From Sphingomonas sp. Y57 (GTDB taxonomy: Bacteria; Pseudomonadota; Alphaproteobacteria; Sphingomonadales; Sphingomonadaceae), in assembly GCF_001015195.1 (NCBI RefSeq), contig NZ_LDES01000052.1, positions 23,141 through 87,140 of the forward strand: DNA of 64,000 nucleotides. The letters run 5' to 3'. Positions 7,846-16,859 of this stretch are shown in pieces; the stretch's first letter is position 1, and each line of letters begins with the position of its first letter. The position numbers were made by a program, and so were the translations under genes. The notes under the pieces were generated by a model. That model was given only the letters and a program-made list of their open reading frames with translations, had not been told where the DNA came from and did no database searches.

Positions 7846-8343
7846 CTAGGGCCGATCTTCAGAATTTACCGCGCCGGTGTCACTTGCTCGATTGTCCGGA
7901 GCAGGCAACTCGTCGTCGGTTGGGGGCTCAAGAACCGGGAGCTCGGGTAGACCCCCCTCGACAATAATGTGGATGGGTTCTCCGGTGCGGCCTTCGAGGG
8001 CAGCTACGCCAGCTTTTTCCACCAGCTTCAGCAACTGGGCGAGAGCTTTTTCATCACCCTTCAAGGCCTTTTGAGCAAGCTGATTGACCAAAATCTCCAA
8101 GAGGCGAACCTGCTTTCTACGTCCGCCTACCGTGGTGTCGATCTTCTGATCTAGCACTCGTAGCACAACCGCAAACAAGGCGATCGTATTCTCGCTGGAA
8201 GATTCTTTGTTTTTTCTTGGCCTGCCTTTTGGATTTCGGCGCTCTCCTGGCTTAATCTGGTGTTCGACCGGTGGTCGCCGGTATCCAACTTTTGCATCTG
8301 TAACAGTCTCTGGAGAAAGAACTGGTTCTATATCATCAGCCAT
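7846..8343 (-). CDS. DUF5681 domain-containing protein
   Basis: A 165-residue protein whose residues ~18-42 match the DUF5681 signature (VGYRRPPVEHQIKPGERRNPKGRPR), a short basic, glycine- and proline-rich motif. It is followed by a helical middle (QVRLLEILVNQLAQKALKGDEKALAQLL) and an acidic proline-rich tail. The function of the domain is unknown. It often occurs in phage-like or island gene sets beside ParB-methyltransferase fusions and may bind DNA through the basic motif. The gene lies 93 bp upstream of the methyltransferase on the same strand, consistent with one transcript. Base composition begins to fall here relative to the chromosome. Confidence 0.8.
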   Translation of the reverse strand: MADDIEPVLSPETVTDAKVGYRRPPVEHQIKPGERRNPKGRPRKNKESSSENTIALFAVVLRVLDQKIDTTVGGRRKQVRLLEILVNQLAQKALKGDEKALAQLLKLVEKAGVAALEGRTGEPIHIIVEGGLPELPVLEPPTDDELPAPDNRASDTGAVNSEDRP

Positions 8344-8488
8344 TTCAACACCTATAAATATCTATCGCGGCATCGCTTGACGAGATCAAAAGATGGGTCA
8401 CCCACCTCATCTCCCAAGCTGTCGAGCAGATAGCGGTTTGGCGAATGAAGATCGGTCAGAAAGGGGCAAAAAGGGGCATAAATTAGTT

Positions 8489-9157
8489 TCAGTTCTCTCC
8501 ATGTATAGCATGAAACAACTTTCTGGCTCGAGTTCGAACCGCGGTTTCGCTCGCCGAGTATCCCTCCAAAGCGATCCATTCCGACATAGATTTTTCTATA
8601 TCTGCCTGACGAAAGGGCTTTAAATCCCCCGCATAAAGCTGGCGGCACATTTCGATTAGAAGATCCTCCCACCAGGCGTTCACGGGTCTGCCTGTTCGTC
8701 GACTGTTGGAAAGACGAGAGGGCCTGATTTCAGGGACATTAGTTGTGGCTGCAGGCTGGAAATAGGCAAGCATTTCGATGACGTCTGATCGACAAAATTT
8801 TAGGCCGTGAATCGAGGCTCGTCCTCCCTGGTGGCTTTCGGTTCGTGCCTCTCCAGTAGCGCACATGATTTGCATATCTTCAGCAGGATATGTCTCCCAC
8901 ATCACTGAAGGTATAGGGCAGCGATCGGTTGAACTAGACTTCCCCACTTCGAAGCTAAAAATGGCGACCGTGGCTGCTGAGCGCAATTTTCCAGATATCA
9001 GCTGATTTCGGATGAGCGCGTATGCGGCTGTGATGTCGAGCTGTCTGGTGAGCAATTCTATTGTTTCGTCCGGCCTTAACCACGTGGCGAACTCATCTTC
9101 ATCTACAGCTTTTAAATCGTCAGCCACTTGGTATCTCACTAACCTATTGGTGATCAC
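8489..9157 (-). CDS. hypothetical protein, AT-richer orphan of the accessory patch
   Basis: A 222-residue frame with the GTG at 9155-9157 as its first standard start. In-frame codons continue upstream to a TAA near 9196 and read plausibly as protein (KWELENPNWDFR), so the true start or an upstream disruption is uncertain. The sequence is well mixed in composition, unlike the arginine-rich shadow frames nearby. It has a polar C-terminal third (RQADIEKSMSEWIALEGYSA, then ETAVRTRARKLFHAIHGEN) that could be a helical DNA-binding tail. I recognise no family. Its codons are AT-richer than those of the flanking genes, pointing to recent acquisition together with the methyltransferase and DUF5681 genes. 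Confidence 0.55.
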   Translation of the reverse strand: MITNRLVRYQVADDLKAVDEDEFATWLRPDETIELLTRQLDITAAYALIRNQLISGKLRSAATVAIFSFEVGKSSSTDRCPIPSVMWETYPAEDMQIMCATGEARTESHQGGRASIHGLKFCRSDVIEMLAYFQPAATTNVPEIRPSRLSNSRRTGRPVNAWWEDLLIEMCRQLYAGDLKPFRQADIEKSMSEWIALEGYSASETAVRTRARKLFHAIHGEN

Positions 9158-9640
9158 TCGAAAGTCCCAGTTAGGATTTTCGAGTTCCCATTTTATTTAG
9201 ATAAGAGATCCCCTTTCAGAGGGCATCTAAAATCTTATGGAATAAGAATATTCATAAATATTCTAGTGTTTTAGAGGGCGCAGATGAGCACGGGCCGGAG
9301 CGATTGAGCTCGAAATTTTCAATAACTGGGAACCTGTCTCAGGAGACTTGGGCGCTCCGGACTGGGTGGCGCACCATTTTTCTTCCTTTGACAGCGAGAA
9401 GCGGCGAGCCGGTTTCGGCGCGGCGCGAACGGCCGCGGGAATGCGGCGTGTCATGCGCTGCCGGTGCATCGGGCGCAGTGCCGGGAGACGTTTTAGGTCG
9501 GCGCGCGGCGGCGACTATAACGGGGCTTTCTCGATGGGCCCCAGAGGGCGGCCGGCGGATGCGATGCAAGTGTCGTCGAGGAGGACCGCGATCCAGGCGA
9601 TGATCCCGCTGCGGTTCAGCTGATCCCGCGGTGAAGGGCG
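9158..9640. other. intergenic region at right edge of accessory patch
   Basis: About 480 bases. The left ~110 are AT-rich and contain an imperfect stem (AGATCCCCT at about 9207 with AGGGCATCT) and the perfect palindrome at 9245-9264. From about 9280 the base composition returns to high GC. Short plus-strand frames there are arginine-rich and overlap, and I find no domain in them. No tRNA-like fold or direct repeat suitable as an attachment site was found by eye. Confidence 0.45.
9245..9264. repeat. AT-rich perfect palindrome
   Basis: AGAATATT, four-base loop CATA, then AATATTCT. It stands ~90 bp upstream of the orphan gene start on the minus strand, at the composition boundary. It could be an operator for that gene or an island-edge recombination site. 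There is no T-tract, so a terminator is less likely. Confidence 0.5.
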
Positions 9641-11203
9641 TCAGCGATGCCCGACGATTGCCGCGACGGCCCCGTCCAGCCGGATCTGCGCATCGGCGAG
9701 CCGCGCACGGCGCTCGGTCAGTCGGTGGTCGGCGGCGGCGATGGCCGTCTGCGCATTATCGATCATGACCTTGACCGACGCCGGCGCGGGGCCACCGATG
9801 CCGGCGCGGCGCATCACGCCGGTCTTCGGATCGAGGGCATCGCGGAGCGCCCTGGCGGATAGCGGGATCGCACGCCCCAACTGCGCCTTCGCGGCCCTGT
9901 CGATCATCGTCAGCGTGATCTGGTCGGCGGATTTGCCGGCATCGATCGCGGCGACGACGACATGTGCCACGACCTCGTGCGCCTCGCGGAACGAGATGCC
10001 GCCGTCGCGCACCAGTGCATCGGTCAGGTCGGTCATCGTCGAATAGTTGCGCCGGGCATAGTCCAGCATCCGCTGCCTGTTCGGCCGCATCGTCCGGACG
10101 ACCCCGGTCATCGCGCCGGTCGCCGCCATCATCGCATCGAGCGATCGGGGATCGATGGCAACCCGCGCGCCGCTATGCTGATACTCGGCCGCGTTGAGCG
10201 ACGCCAGCACCGCCATCAACGATCCCGTCACCTGCGCGGCGGCCGCCCGCGATCGTTCGAGCGAGTCCGGGTTCTTCTTCTGGGGCATGATGCTGCTGGT
10301 GCCGGCAAAGGCCGGGTCGAGCTCGATCACGCGATATTCATCGGTCGACCAGAGCTGAATCTCCGAGGCGAGGCGGCTGAGGCCGCTCATGTAGATCGCG
10401 TTGTCGGCGGCATATTCGGCGATATGGTCCCAGCCGGCGGTCCCCTCGATCGTGTTCACCACCAGCCCGTCGAAGCCGAGCAGCGATGCGGTCCGCTCAC
10501 GATCGAGCGGCCAGCTCGTTCCCGCCGAGGCGGCTGCGCCGAGTGGGCTCTGGTTCATCCGGGCGTAGAGCTGTTCATAGCGATCGACGCTCTTCGCGAC
10601 GCTTTCGTCGATGGCCATCAGATAATGGCCGAGTGTGATCGGCTGCGCTTCCTTGCGGTGCGTATAGACCACCATCACCGTATCGAGATGGGCGGCGGCC
10701 TTGGCGGCCAGTGCCCGGCGGAGCGCCAGCAGGCCCTCGATCGTCCGGTTGATCTGGTCGCGGTAGAACATGCGGTTGACGGTGTTGGCGAGGTCGTTGC
10801 GGCTGCGGCCGGTGTGCATCTTGCCGGCGACATGGCCGATCTCGCCGATCAGCGCCTTTTCATAAGGAAGATAGGCGCGCAGCGATCCGTCTGTTGCTGC
10901 CCGTCGGTCGATGACCGAAAGGCCGGCGAGAATGGCCCTCGCCTCGGACAGCGTGATGATGCCGCGCTCGGCCAGCATGACGACATGGGCGCGGTGCTGT
11001 CGGACTTCATAGGGGAAGGTGGCATCCGAGAGCGGCAGGGCGTCCCTGTCATAGTCGTACAGCGCCTGGAATTCGGGTGCCTTGGGAACCGCAATGCGGC
11101 CGATGCGGGAGCCGTCGGCCAGCGTCTCGCCGCGGGCGACAGCCGCGATCGCCGGCAGGGCGATGGCGAGCGCCAGCAGCCCCCAACCCGGAGCGCGGAT
11201 CAT
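9641..11203 (-). CDS. exported argininosuccinate lyase-like enzyme (fumarase/aspartase superfamily)
   Basis: A 520-residue protein from the ATG at 11203, chosen because GAGGGAGA precedes it and a signal peptide begins there (GLLALAIALPAIAAVA, residues 8-23). A further in-frame extension upstream is unlikely. The body matches argininosuccinate lyase: HTGRSRND at 130-137, YTH with AQP nearby at ~180-190, and the superfamily signature GTSSIMPQKKNPD at 301-313 with the catalytic serine loop. The family eliminates fumarate from N-substituted aspartates by C-N cleavage. A secretion signal is odd because arginine synthesis is cytosolic, so this is probably not argH. It is the last gene of an operon with aapJQMP, ridA and a PepSY protein. 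Inference: it releases fumarate and an amine from an imported aspartate adduct in the periplasm. Confidence 0.8.
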   Translation of the reverse strand: MIRAPGWGLLALAIALPAIAAVARGETLADGSRIGRIAVPKAPEFQALYDYDRDALPLSDATFPYEVRQHRAHVVMLAERGIITLSEARAILAGLSVIDRRAATDGSLRAYLPYEKALIGEIGHVAGKMHTGRSRNDLANTVNRMFYRDQINRTIEGLLALRRALAAKAAAHLDTVMVVYTHRKEAQPITLGHYLMAIDESVAKSVDRYEQLYARMNQSPLGAAASAGTSWPLDRERTASLLGFDGLVVNTIEGTAGWDHIAEYAADNAIYMSGLSRLASEIQLWSTDEYRVIELDPAFAGTSSIMPQKKNPDSLERSRAAAAQVTGSLMAVLASLNAAEYQHSGARVAIDPRSLDAMMAATGAMTGVVRTMRPNRQRMLDYARRNYSTMTDLTDALVRDGGISFREAHEVVAHVVVAAIDAGKSADQITLTMIDRAAKAQLGRAIPLSARALRDALDPKTGVMRRAGIGGPAPASVKVMIDNAQTAIAAADHRLTERRARLADAQIRLDGAVAAIVGHR

Positions 11204-11217
11204 GCGGTTCTCCCTCT

Positions 11218-12369
11218 TCACAGGGTCGCCGACGGGCTTGCCGGCCCCGGGCGGGATGGCGCCGCCGCCCGCCGTCCCCTGCGGAACCACAGGGTCAGTC
11301 CGAAGCCGTACAGAACGGGCAGGGCCAGCCCCGCGAGGAAGGCGGCGACGCGTCCGGGCAGGCCGGCGGCTTCCCCCATATGAGTCGGGTAGGCGGCATC
11401 ATCGATCCGGTTGAGCGGGGGTGCTCGCGCCGGATCGTAGCTGGCCGTTATGGCGCCGCTCATCGCGTCGATCCGCACCAGCGCCCGTCCCGACCAGCGG
11501 CGAAGCTCTTCGGGAAGGGTGAAGCGTACCGAGTAATAGCCGGCATGTTCGATCGGCAATTCTATGTTCATGAACCGGCCCTGGGGGAAGCGCCGCTGCG
11601 CTATCGCATAGGCCTGGTCGGGATCGATCGCCGCGTGGTGGTGGGCGGCTGCGTCGGAATGCGACTGGTGCGCCATCATCGCCAGCGGCTGATAGGCGAA
11701 GACGCGGCCGAGCGTCGGCGCGATCTCCTTGTCGAAGGTCATGTAGACGCCGGTGAGCGCCAGCAGGATGAGCGGGACGGCCGCGACGATGCCGACCGCA
11801 CGGTGCCAGCCGTAAAGCTTCTGCGGAAGCGATTTCCATCGGGCGGGCGAGAAGGCCATTTTCCAGGCGCGACGATGCGGCCAGCCGATGACAAGACCGG
11901 AAGCCAGGCTGGCGAAAAGGAACAGGCCGCTGATGCCGAGCAGGACCCGGCCAGTCGGGCCGGCCATCAGGGACATATGGACGATATAGATCCAGCGCCA
12001 GCCGGATGCGGAGAAGGGGTTCGCGGGATCACGCTCGCGATGGCCGACGACATGGCCGGTCGCACCGTCGAGCAGGATGGCCTGCGGTCGTCCGCCCGCA
12101 TCGCTATAGCGCGCGTCGATCACGCGCAGGTCGGTACCGATCGCGGTCAGGCGCTGGACCGGCCGGCCGGTCGTGGTTTCGGCGGCGCGGATAAGCGCCG
12201 AAGGCGGCAGCATCGGGCCGTCGGTCAGTGTCAGGCCCGCGCGGTCGAGTTCGCGGTGAAAGACGAGCAGACTGCCCGTGAGCCCCTGGATCGACCAGAG
12301 CAGGCCGACGATCAAGCCGAGCCACAGATGGATCTTTACCCAGATGCGGCGCGAGCGCGGCGCCATCAT
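11218..12369 (-). CDS. PepSY-associated TM helix protein (PiuB/FoxB-like)
   Basis: A 383-residue inner-membrane protein. The start is the ATG at 12369, which overlaps the last base of the ridA stop (TGATG). An N-terminal membrane helix (KIHLWLGLIVGLLWSIQGL), a large periplasmic PepSY region, further helices (LLGISGLFLFASLASGLVI and VGIVAAVPLILLALTGVYM) and a C-terminal helix follow the PepSY_TM pattern (PF03929). Histidines within the helices and a periplasmic HHH cluster could hold haem or metal. Several members reduce ferric siderophores at the inner membrane and sit beside TonB systems. Here it is embedded between ridA and the exported lyase, linking the operon to metal-chelate handling. 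That link is inference. Confidence 0.8.
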   Translation of the reverse strand: MMAPRSRRIWVKIHLWLGLIVGLLWSIQGLTGSLLVFHRELDRAGLTLTDGPMLPPSALIRAAETTTGRPVQRLTAIGTDLRVIDARYSDAGGRPQAILLDGATGHVVGHRERDPANPFSASGWRWIYIVHMSLMAGPTGRVLLGISGLFLFASLASGLVIGWPHRRAWKMAFSPARWKSLPQKLYGWHRAVGIVAAVPLILLALTGVYMTFDKEIAPTLGRVFAYQPLAMMAHQSHSDAAAHHHAAIDPDQAYAIAQRRFPQGRFMNIELPIEHAGYYSVRFTLPEELRRWSGRALVRIDAMSGAITASYDPARAPPLNRIDDAAYPTHMGEAAGLPGRVAAFLAGLALPVLYGFGLTLWFRRGRRAAAPSRPGPASPSATL

Positions 12370-12827
12370 CAGTCGATTTCGATGATCGCGTCGACTTCGA
12401 CCGCGAAGCCGAGCGGGATGCGGTAGACACCGACCGCCGAACGGGCATGAACGCCGCGTTCGCCGAGCACGTCCACCATCAGGTCGGAACAGCCGTTGAT
12501 CACCTGCGGGATATCCGAGAAGTCCCGTCCTGCCTGCACGAAGCCGCCAAGCCGCAACACCCGCACCCTCGCAAGATCGCCGTCCGCGGCCGCCCGCATC
12601 TGGGCAAGCAGGTTGATCCCGCATAGTCGCGCGGCGTGGCGGGCGGTGTCGAGATCGACATCCTCGCCCACCGTTCCCTTGATGCCGCCGTCGGCATCGT
12701 TGGAAAGCTGGCCCGAGATCTGGACGATCCGATCGCTGCGGGTGAAGGGCACATAGTTGGCCACCGGCGCCACCGGCGTCGGCAAGGTTATGCCGAGCGC
12801 GGCAAGGCGTTCGTCGATATGGGACAT
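12369..12827 (-). CDS. RidA family protein (reactive imine/enamine deaminase)
   Basis: A 152-residue YjgF/YER057c/UK114-type protein with a slightly extended N-terminus. The conserved ISGQL segment, the LGGFVQAGRDF region and the RSAVGV motif, whose arginine binds the carboxylate of the 2-imino acid, are all visible. RidA hydrolyses enamines and imines released by PLP-dependent enzymes, preventing damage to other PLP enzymes. This fits a role beside the PLP lyase at the head of this operon. It lies 12 bp downstream of aapP and overlaps the PepSY gene by one base. Confidence 0.88.
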   Translation of the reverse strand: MSHIDERLAALGITLPTPVAPVANYVPFTRSDRIVQISGQLSNDADGGIKGTVGEDVDLDTARHAARLCGINLLAQMRAAADGDLARVRVLRLGGFVQAGRDFSDIPQVINGCSDLMVDVLGERGVHARSAVGVYRIPLGFAVEVDAIIEID

Positions 12828-12839
12828 GATGATTTCCCC

Positions 12840-13580
12840 TTAGTGGAGGATCTGCCCCAGAAAGGCGCGTGTGCGCTCATGCTGGGGGTGTTCGAAGAAC
12901 TCGGCCGGGCTGTTGATCTCGACGATCTGGCCGGCGTCCATGAAGATGATCCGGTCCGCCACCTGCCGCGCGAAGCCCATTTCATGGGTCACGCACAGCA
13001 TGGTCATGCCGTCGGCTGCGAGGCTGGCCATGATATCGAGCACTTCCTTGACCATTTCGGTATCGAGCGCCGAGGTCGGCTCGTCGAACAGCATGATCCG
13101 CGGCTTCATGCATAGCGCGCGGGCAATAGCCACGCGCTGCTGCTGCCCGCCGGACAGCTGGCCGGGATATTTCTCCGCCTGCTCCGGAATACGAACCCGG
13201 GCCAGAAAGCCGCGCGCGACCTCCTCGGCCTCGGCGCGCGGCATCTTGCGCACCAGGGTGGGCGCCAGGATGCAATTCTCCAGGATGGTCAGATGGGGGA
13301 ACAGGTTGAAGCTCTGGAACACCATGCCGACGTTGCGGCGAACGATGTCGACCGCCTTGGGGTCGTCATTCAGGCTGGTGCCGTCGACGACGATGCTGCC
13401 CTCGTCGAACCGTTCCAGCCCGTTGATGCAGCGGATCATCGTCGACTTGCCTGATCCCGACGGGCCGCAGATCACGATCTTCTCGCCCGCCTGGACCCGC
13501 AGGTCGATGTTCCGCAGCGCGTGATAGTCGCCATACCATTTGTGGACGCCGGACAGCGTCACGGCGGGTTCGGCCGTCAT
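12840..13580 (-). CDS. aapP: amino-acid ABC transporter ATP-binding protein (AapP type)
   Basis: A 246-residue ATPase with Walker [10 protein letters not shown] (~36-44), signature LSGGQQQR and Walker [13 protein letters not shown], followed by the switch histidine in CVTHEMGF. Length and motifs match the polar amino-acid transporter ATPases GlnQ/AapP. The start ATG at 13578-13580 overlaps the stop of aapM by four bases. It would energise uptake of amino acids by AapQ/AapM across the inner membrane. The gene order J-Q-M-P matches the general L-amino-acid permease operon of rhizobia. Confidence 0.92.
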   Translation of the reverse strand: MTAEPAVTLSGVHKWYGDYHALRNIDLRVQAGEKIVICGPSGSGKSTMIRCINGLERFDEGSIVVDGTSLNDDPKAVDIVRRNVGMVFQSFNLFPHLTILENCILAPTLVRKMPRAEAEEVARGFLARVRIPEQAEKYPGQLSGGQQQRVAIARALCMKPRIMLFDEPTSALDTEMVKEVLDIMASLAADGMTMLCVTHEMGFARQVADRIIFMDAGQIVEINSPAEFFEHPQHERTRAFLGQILH

Positions 13581-14674
13581 CGCCGGACTCCTTGCACCAT
13601 CGTGCGTTCGAGGAAGAGGGAGTAGCGCGAGATGCCGAAGCAGATCGCGAAATAGATCGTCGCCACCATCAGATAGGTTTCTGCATAGGGGGCCGGCCAG
13701 TCCGGATCGGCCAGGGTCGCGCGGCCTGCACTCAACAGGTCGAACAGACCGACGACCAGGACCAGGCTGGTGTTCTTGACGATCACCACGGCGGTGTTGG
13801 TGAGCGGTGGGATCACCGCGCGGATCGCCTGTGGCAGCACGATCCGACGCAGGGTAGCGCCGCGCGAAAGGCCCAGCGCGAAGGCCGCTTCCTCCTGGCC
13901 CCTGGGCAGGGATTGGAGGCCGCCGCGCAGCACTTCGGCCAGATAGGCCGCGGCGGAAAAGGTCAGGGCCACCAACGCGCGGAACAGGTTGTCGATCGTT
14001 ACCCCCTCCGGCAGCATGATGGGCAGCAGCACCGAGGCGATGAAAAGCAGGCTGAGCAGCGGCAGGCCGCGGATCACCTCGATGAAACCGGTGGCCAGCA
14101 GCCGCGCGGTCGCGAAGCGCGATCGGCGGCCGAGCGCGAGCCCCACCGCGAGCGGGAAGCCCAAGGTCAGCGACAGCAGCGTGAGCAGCAGAGTGATCGG
14201 TAGGCCGCCCCAGGATGAGGTGGGCACGCTCGTGAGACCGAACAGGCCGCCGCCGAGCAGCAGTAGGCTGGCCAGAACGCAGCCGATCCACAGGAAAAAC
14301 GTGGTGCGTGTCCAGTGAGCGCGCGGCATCGACCAGAGGGTAAGTCCCAGCACCATCGCGGTCATCGTGGCGGGGCGCCATTGCTGTTCTGGTGGATAGA
14401 TGCCGAACAGGATGAACCGGTACTTTTCGCGCAGGAACGCCCAGCAGGCGCCCCCGTCGCGGCAACGGTCGCCGTCGCCCGACCAGATCGCGCTGACGAT
14501 CGCCCAGTCGATGATCGACGGGATGGCGGCAAGCAGCAGCAGCGCGATCGCCACAGTGGCGCTGGCGCTGAACAGATCGCCGAACATCGTCGTCAACAGC
14601 GGCTTGCGCACGGGCGGCGGCGCCGGACGTTCGGCTTCGGCCGCCGTGCGGATGAAGACGTCGACGGGGATCAT
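13577..14674 (-). CDS. aapM: amino-acid ABC transporter permease (AapM type)
   Basis: A 365-residue integral membrane protein. An N-terminal helix and a periplasmic segment with several cysteines precede the ABC permease domain. That domain carries the coupling loop ([30 protein letters not shown]), which docks to the ATPase, followed by IVKNTSLV. About eight hydrophobic helices can be picked out. It overlaps both neighbours by four bases (ATGA), so translation of Q, M and P is coupled. It forms the translocation pore with AapQ. Confidence 0.9.
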   Translation of the reverse strand: MIPVDVFIRTAAEAERPAPPPVRKPLLTTMFGDLFSASATVAIALLLLAAIPSIIDWAIVSAIWSGDGDRCRDGGACWAFLREKYRFILFGIYPPEQQWRPATMTAMVLGLTLWSMPRAHWTRTTFFLWIGCVLASLLLLGGGLFGLTSVPTSSWGGLPITLLLTLLSLTLGFPLAVGLALGRRSRFATARLLATGFIEVIRGLPLLSLLFIASVLLPIMLPEGVTIDNLFRALVALTFSAAAYLAEVLRGGLQSLPRGQEEAAFALGLSRGATLRRIVLPQAIRAVIPPLTNTAVVIVKNTSLVLVVGLFDLLSAGRATLADPDWPAPYAETYLMVATIYFAICFGISRYSLFLERTMVQGVRR

Positions 14675-15789
14675 CGTTCGACCAGCGCGACGCGCTTGTT
14701 GTAATAGCCGAGCAGCAGCGACGTGCCGATGCTGATCCCGAGGAAGATCACCATCAGGACGATGATGCCTTCGATAGCCTGGCCGCTCTGGTTGATCGTC
14801 GTTGCGGTAACGAAGTTGAGTTCGGGATAGCCGACGACCAGGCCGAGCGTCGAGTTCTTGACGATGTTGATATATTGGCTTGCCATCGGCGGGATGATGA
14901 TACGCAATGCCTGGGGCAGGATGATCCGCCGCATCGTGTCGCGCGGCGCAAGGCCGAGCGCGGATGCCGCCTCCCACTGGCCCAGGGGCACCGCTTCGAT
15001 CCCGCCGCGGATGATCTCCGCGGTAAAGGCGCTGGAATAGACGATCAGGCCGAGAGCGACGGCAACCAGTTCGGGTGTCAGGATGATGCCGCCCATGAAA
15101 TTGAACCGGCCAAGCGCGGGCAGTTCCAGCCGCATCGACATTCCGGCCATGATCCAGGCGAGGATTGCGACCAGCAGGCCGAGACCGGCCGTCGGTATGC
15201 GACCGAGGCCCCGACGGCGGCATGCCCACATCACCCCGGCCGCCAGGACCAGTCCGACCGCCAGCCCCGTCGTCGATCCCTGGCAGATCGGACGGGGCAG
15301 ATAGAGGCCTCGATCGGTCAGATATATGCCGGGCACCGGGTTCACGGCTTCGGCCGAGTGCGGTAGCCCGAAGGTCACGGCTGCGTACCAGAACAGCAAC
15401 TGGACGACGAGCGGGGTGTTGCGGGTGATGTCGACATAGGTCGCGCCGAGCATGCTTGCCATCGGATTGGCCGATCGCCGCGCGATTGCGATCACGAAGC
15501 CCAGAAGGGTCGACGCCAGGATGACGATCGCCGAGAGGAACAGCGTGTTGCCGAGGCCGACCACGAAGGCCCAGCCGAAGCTGTCGACCGGCGAATAGTC
15601 CAGGATGCTTTCGGAGATCGGAAAGCGCGCCGCCCGGTCGAGGAAACCGAAGCCCACGGTGATACCGCGGTTCGCCAGGTTGGCAACGGTGTTGCCGACG
15701 AGCCAGAGCGCGAGCGACAGCAGCAGGCCGAGGACGGCGACCTGAGGGAGCCAGTCCAGCAGGATCGAGCGGCTGCCCCGCCTGCGCAT
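14671..15789 (-). CDS. aapQ: amino-acid ABC transporter permease (AapQ type)
   Basis: A 372-residue membrane protein with a basic start (MRRRGSRS), a first helix ([19 protein letters not shown]), a long insertion containing [17 protein letters not shown] typical of AapQ, and the conserved permease loop ([21 protein letters not shown], then [17 protein letters not shown]). It pairs with AapM. It starts two bases after the aapJ stop region and overlaps aapM by four bases. Confidence 0.9.
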   Translation of the reverse strand: MRRRGSRSILLDWLPQVAVLGLLLSLALWLVGNTVANLANRGITVGFGFLDRAARFPISESILDYSPVDSFGWAFVVGLGNTLFLSAIVILASTLLGFVIAIARRSANPMASMLGATYVDITRNTPLVVQLLFWYAAVTFGLPHSAEAVNPVPGIYLTDRGLYLPRPICQGSTTGLAVGLVLAAGVMWACRRRGLGRIPTAGLGLLVAILAWIMAGMSMRLELPALGRFNFMGGIILTPELVAVALGLIVYSSAFTAEIIRGGIEAVPLGQWEAASALGLAPRDTMRRIILPQALRIIIPPMASQYINIVKNSTLGLVVGYPELNFVTATTINQSGQAIEGIIVLMVIFLGISIGTSLLLGYYNKRVALVER

Positions 15790-15791
15790 CT

Positions 15792-16838
15792 TCAGAAGAA
15801 ACCCAGGGGGATCATCAGGCCGCCGTCGCGCTGGAGCCTGTTCAGGCCGCGATCGATCCTGAGCTTGCTGTCCTTGCCGACGTTGCGGTCATAGACCTCG
15901 GCATAATTGCCGACCTGCTTGATGATCCGGTAGGTCCAGTCCTCGCTGAGGCCGAGCGCCTTGCCGTTGCCGGGTTCGAGGCCCAGGAAGCGTCGGATCG
16001 TCGGATCGTCCGAGCGGCGCATCCGGTCGACATTGGCGCTGGTGATGCCAAGCTGTTCGGCGACGATCAGCGCGCCGATCGTGAACTTGACGATGTCGAA
16101 CCACTGATCGTCGCCGTGCCGGACCGCGGGGGTGAGGGGGGTCACCTCCTCGTCGGCCGGAATGATGATATAGTCGTCAGGATTCTTCGCCTGTGTGGCG
16201 CGAACCGAGGCGAGCGCCGAAGCATCGGTGATCAGCGCATCGCAGCGTCCGGAGAAGAAGGCCTGGCGCGTGGCCTGCACGCTGTCGAAGATCACGGGGC
16301 GCATCTCCAGCCTGTAGCGGCGGGAGACGTCGGCGAAGGTCACCTCCGGCATCGACCCGGTCTGGACGCAGACCGAAGCCCCCCTCAGGTCGCGCACCGT
16401 CTTCACGCCAGCGTCCCGTCGGATCATCAGGCCGGTGTAATCGTAGAAATTGGGAATGGTGAAGTTGACGCCGTTTGCGTCGCGCATGAGCGTCCAGGTC
16501 GTGGTGCGCGGCAGGACATCGATCTCGCCGGTCTGCAGCGCGGTCAGCCGCTGCTGTCCGGTCAGGGGGATGAAGCGGGCCTTGTCCTTGTCACCGAGGA
16601 CGGCGGCGGCGATCGCCCGACAGGTCTCGACGTCAAGGCCGCGCCAATAGCCCTTGTCGTCGGGCGCACCGAAGCCGACCGTGCTCTGGTTCGATCCGCA
16701 GCGGACATAGTCGCGCGCTCGCACGGCGGCGAGGGTTTTGCCGGCTCCGGCGTCGCCTGCCGGCTTCTCGGGGCCGGCCGAGCAGCCTGCAACGGCCAGC
16801 AGGGCGGACAATGCTGTGGCGATCGGCCGTTTCATCAT
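15792..16838 (-). CDS. aapJ: periplasmic amino-acid-binding lipoprotein (AapJ type)
   Basis: Start taken at 16838, the first of two adjacent ATGs after a G-rich ribosome-binding site; a frame opening six codons earlier lacks such a site. The N-terminus is a lipoprotein signal (LSALLAVAGC), so the protein is probably tethered to a membrane. The body is a SBP_bac_3 domain: VRCGSNQSTVGF, GLDVETCRAIAAAVLGD, then the GEIDVLPRTTTWT ligand pocket. Length (348) fits AapJ. It delivers the substrate to AapQM. Rhizobial AapJ has broad L-amino-acid specificity. Here the operon context suggests the substrate could be the product of the exported lyase. Confidence 0.9.
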   Translation of the reverse strand: MMKRPIATALSALLAVAGCSAGPEKPAGDAGAGKTLAAVRARDYVRCGSNQSTVGFGAPDDKGYWRGLDVETCRAIAAAVLGDKDKARFIPLTGQQRLTALQTGEIDVLPRTTTWTLMRDANGVNFTIPNFYDYTGLMIRRDAGVKTVRDLRGASVCVQTGSMPEVTFADVSRRYRLEMRPVIFDSVQATRQAFFSGRCDALITDASALASVRATQAKNPDDYIIIPADEEVTPLTPAVRHGDDQWFDIVKFTIGALIVAEQLGITSANVDRMRRSDDPTIRRFLGLEPGNGKALGLSEDWTYRIIKQVGNYAEVYDRNVGKDSKLRIDRGLNRLQRDGGLMIPLGFF

Positions 16839-16859
16839 TTGTCCGCCCCCCCGCATGTC

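Noticed and set aside
9304..9623. short plus-strand frames right of the accessory patch
   Set aside because: They overlap one another, are Arg/Ala-rich and lack a clear ribosome-binding site or family motif.
9962..11383. 473-residue plus-strand frame opposite the exported lyase
   Set aside because: It spans the intergenic gap between two strong minus-strand genes and shows no recognisable fold.
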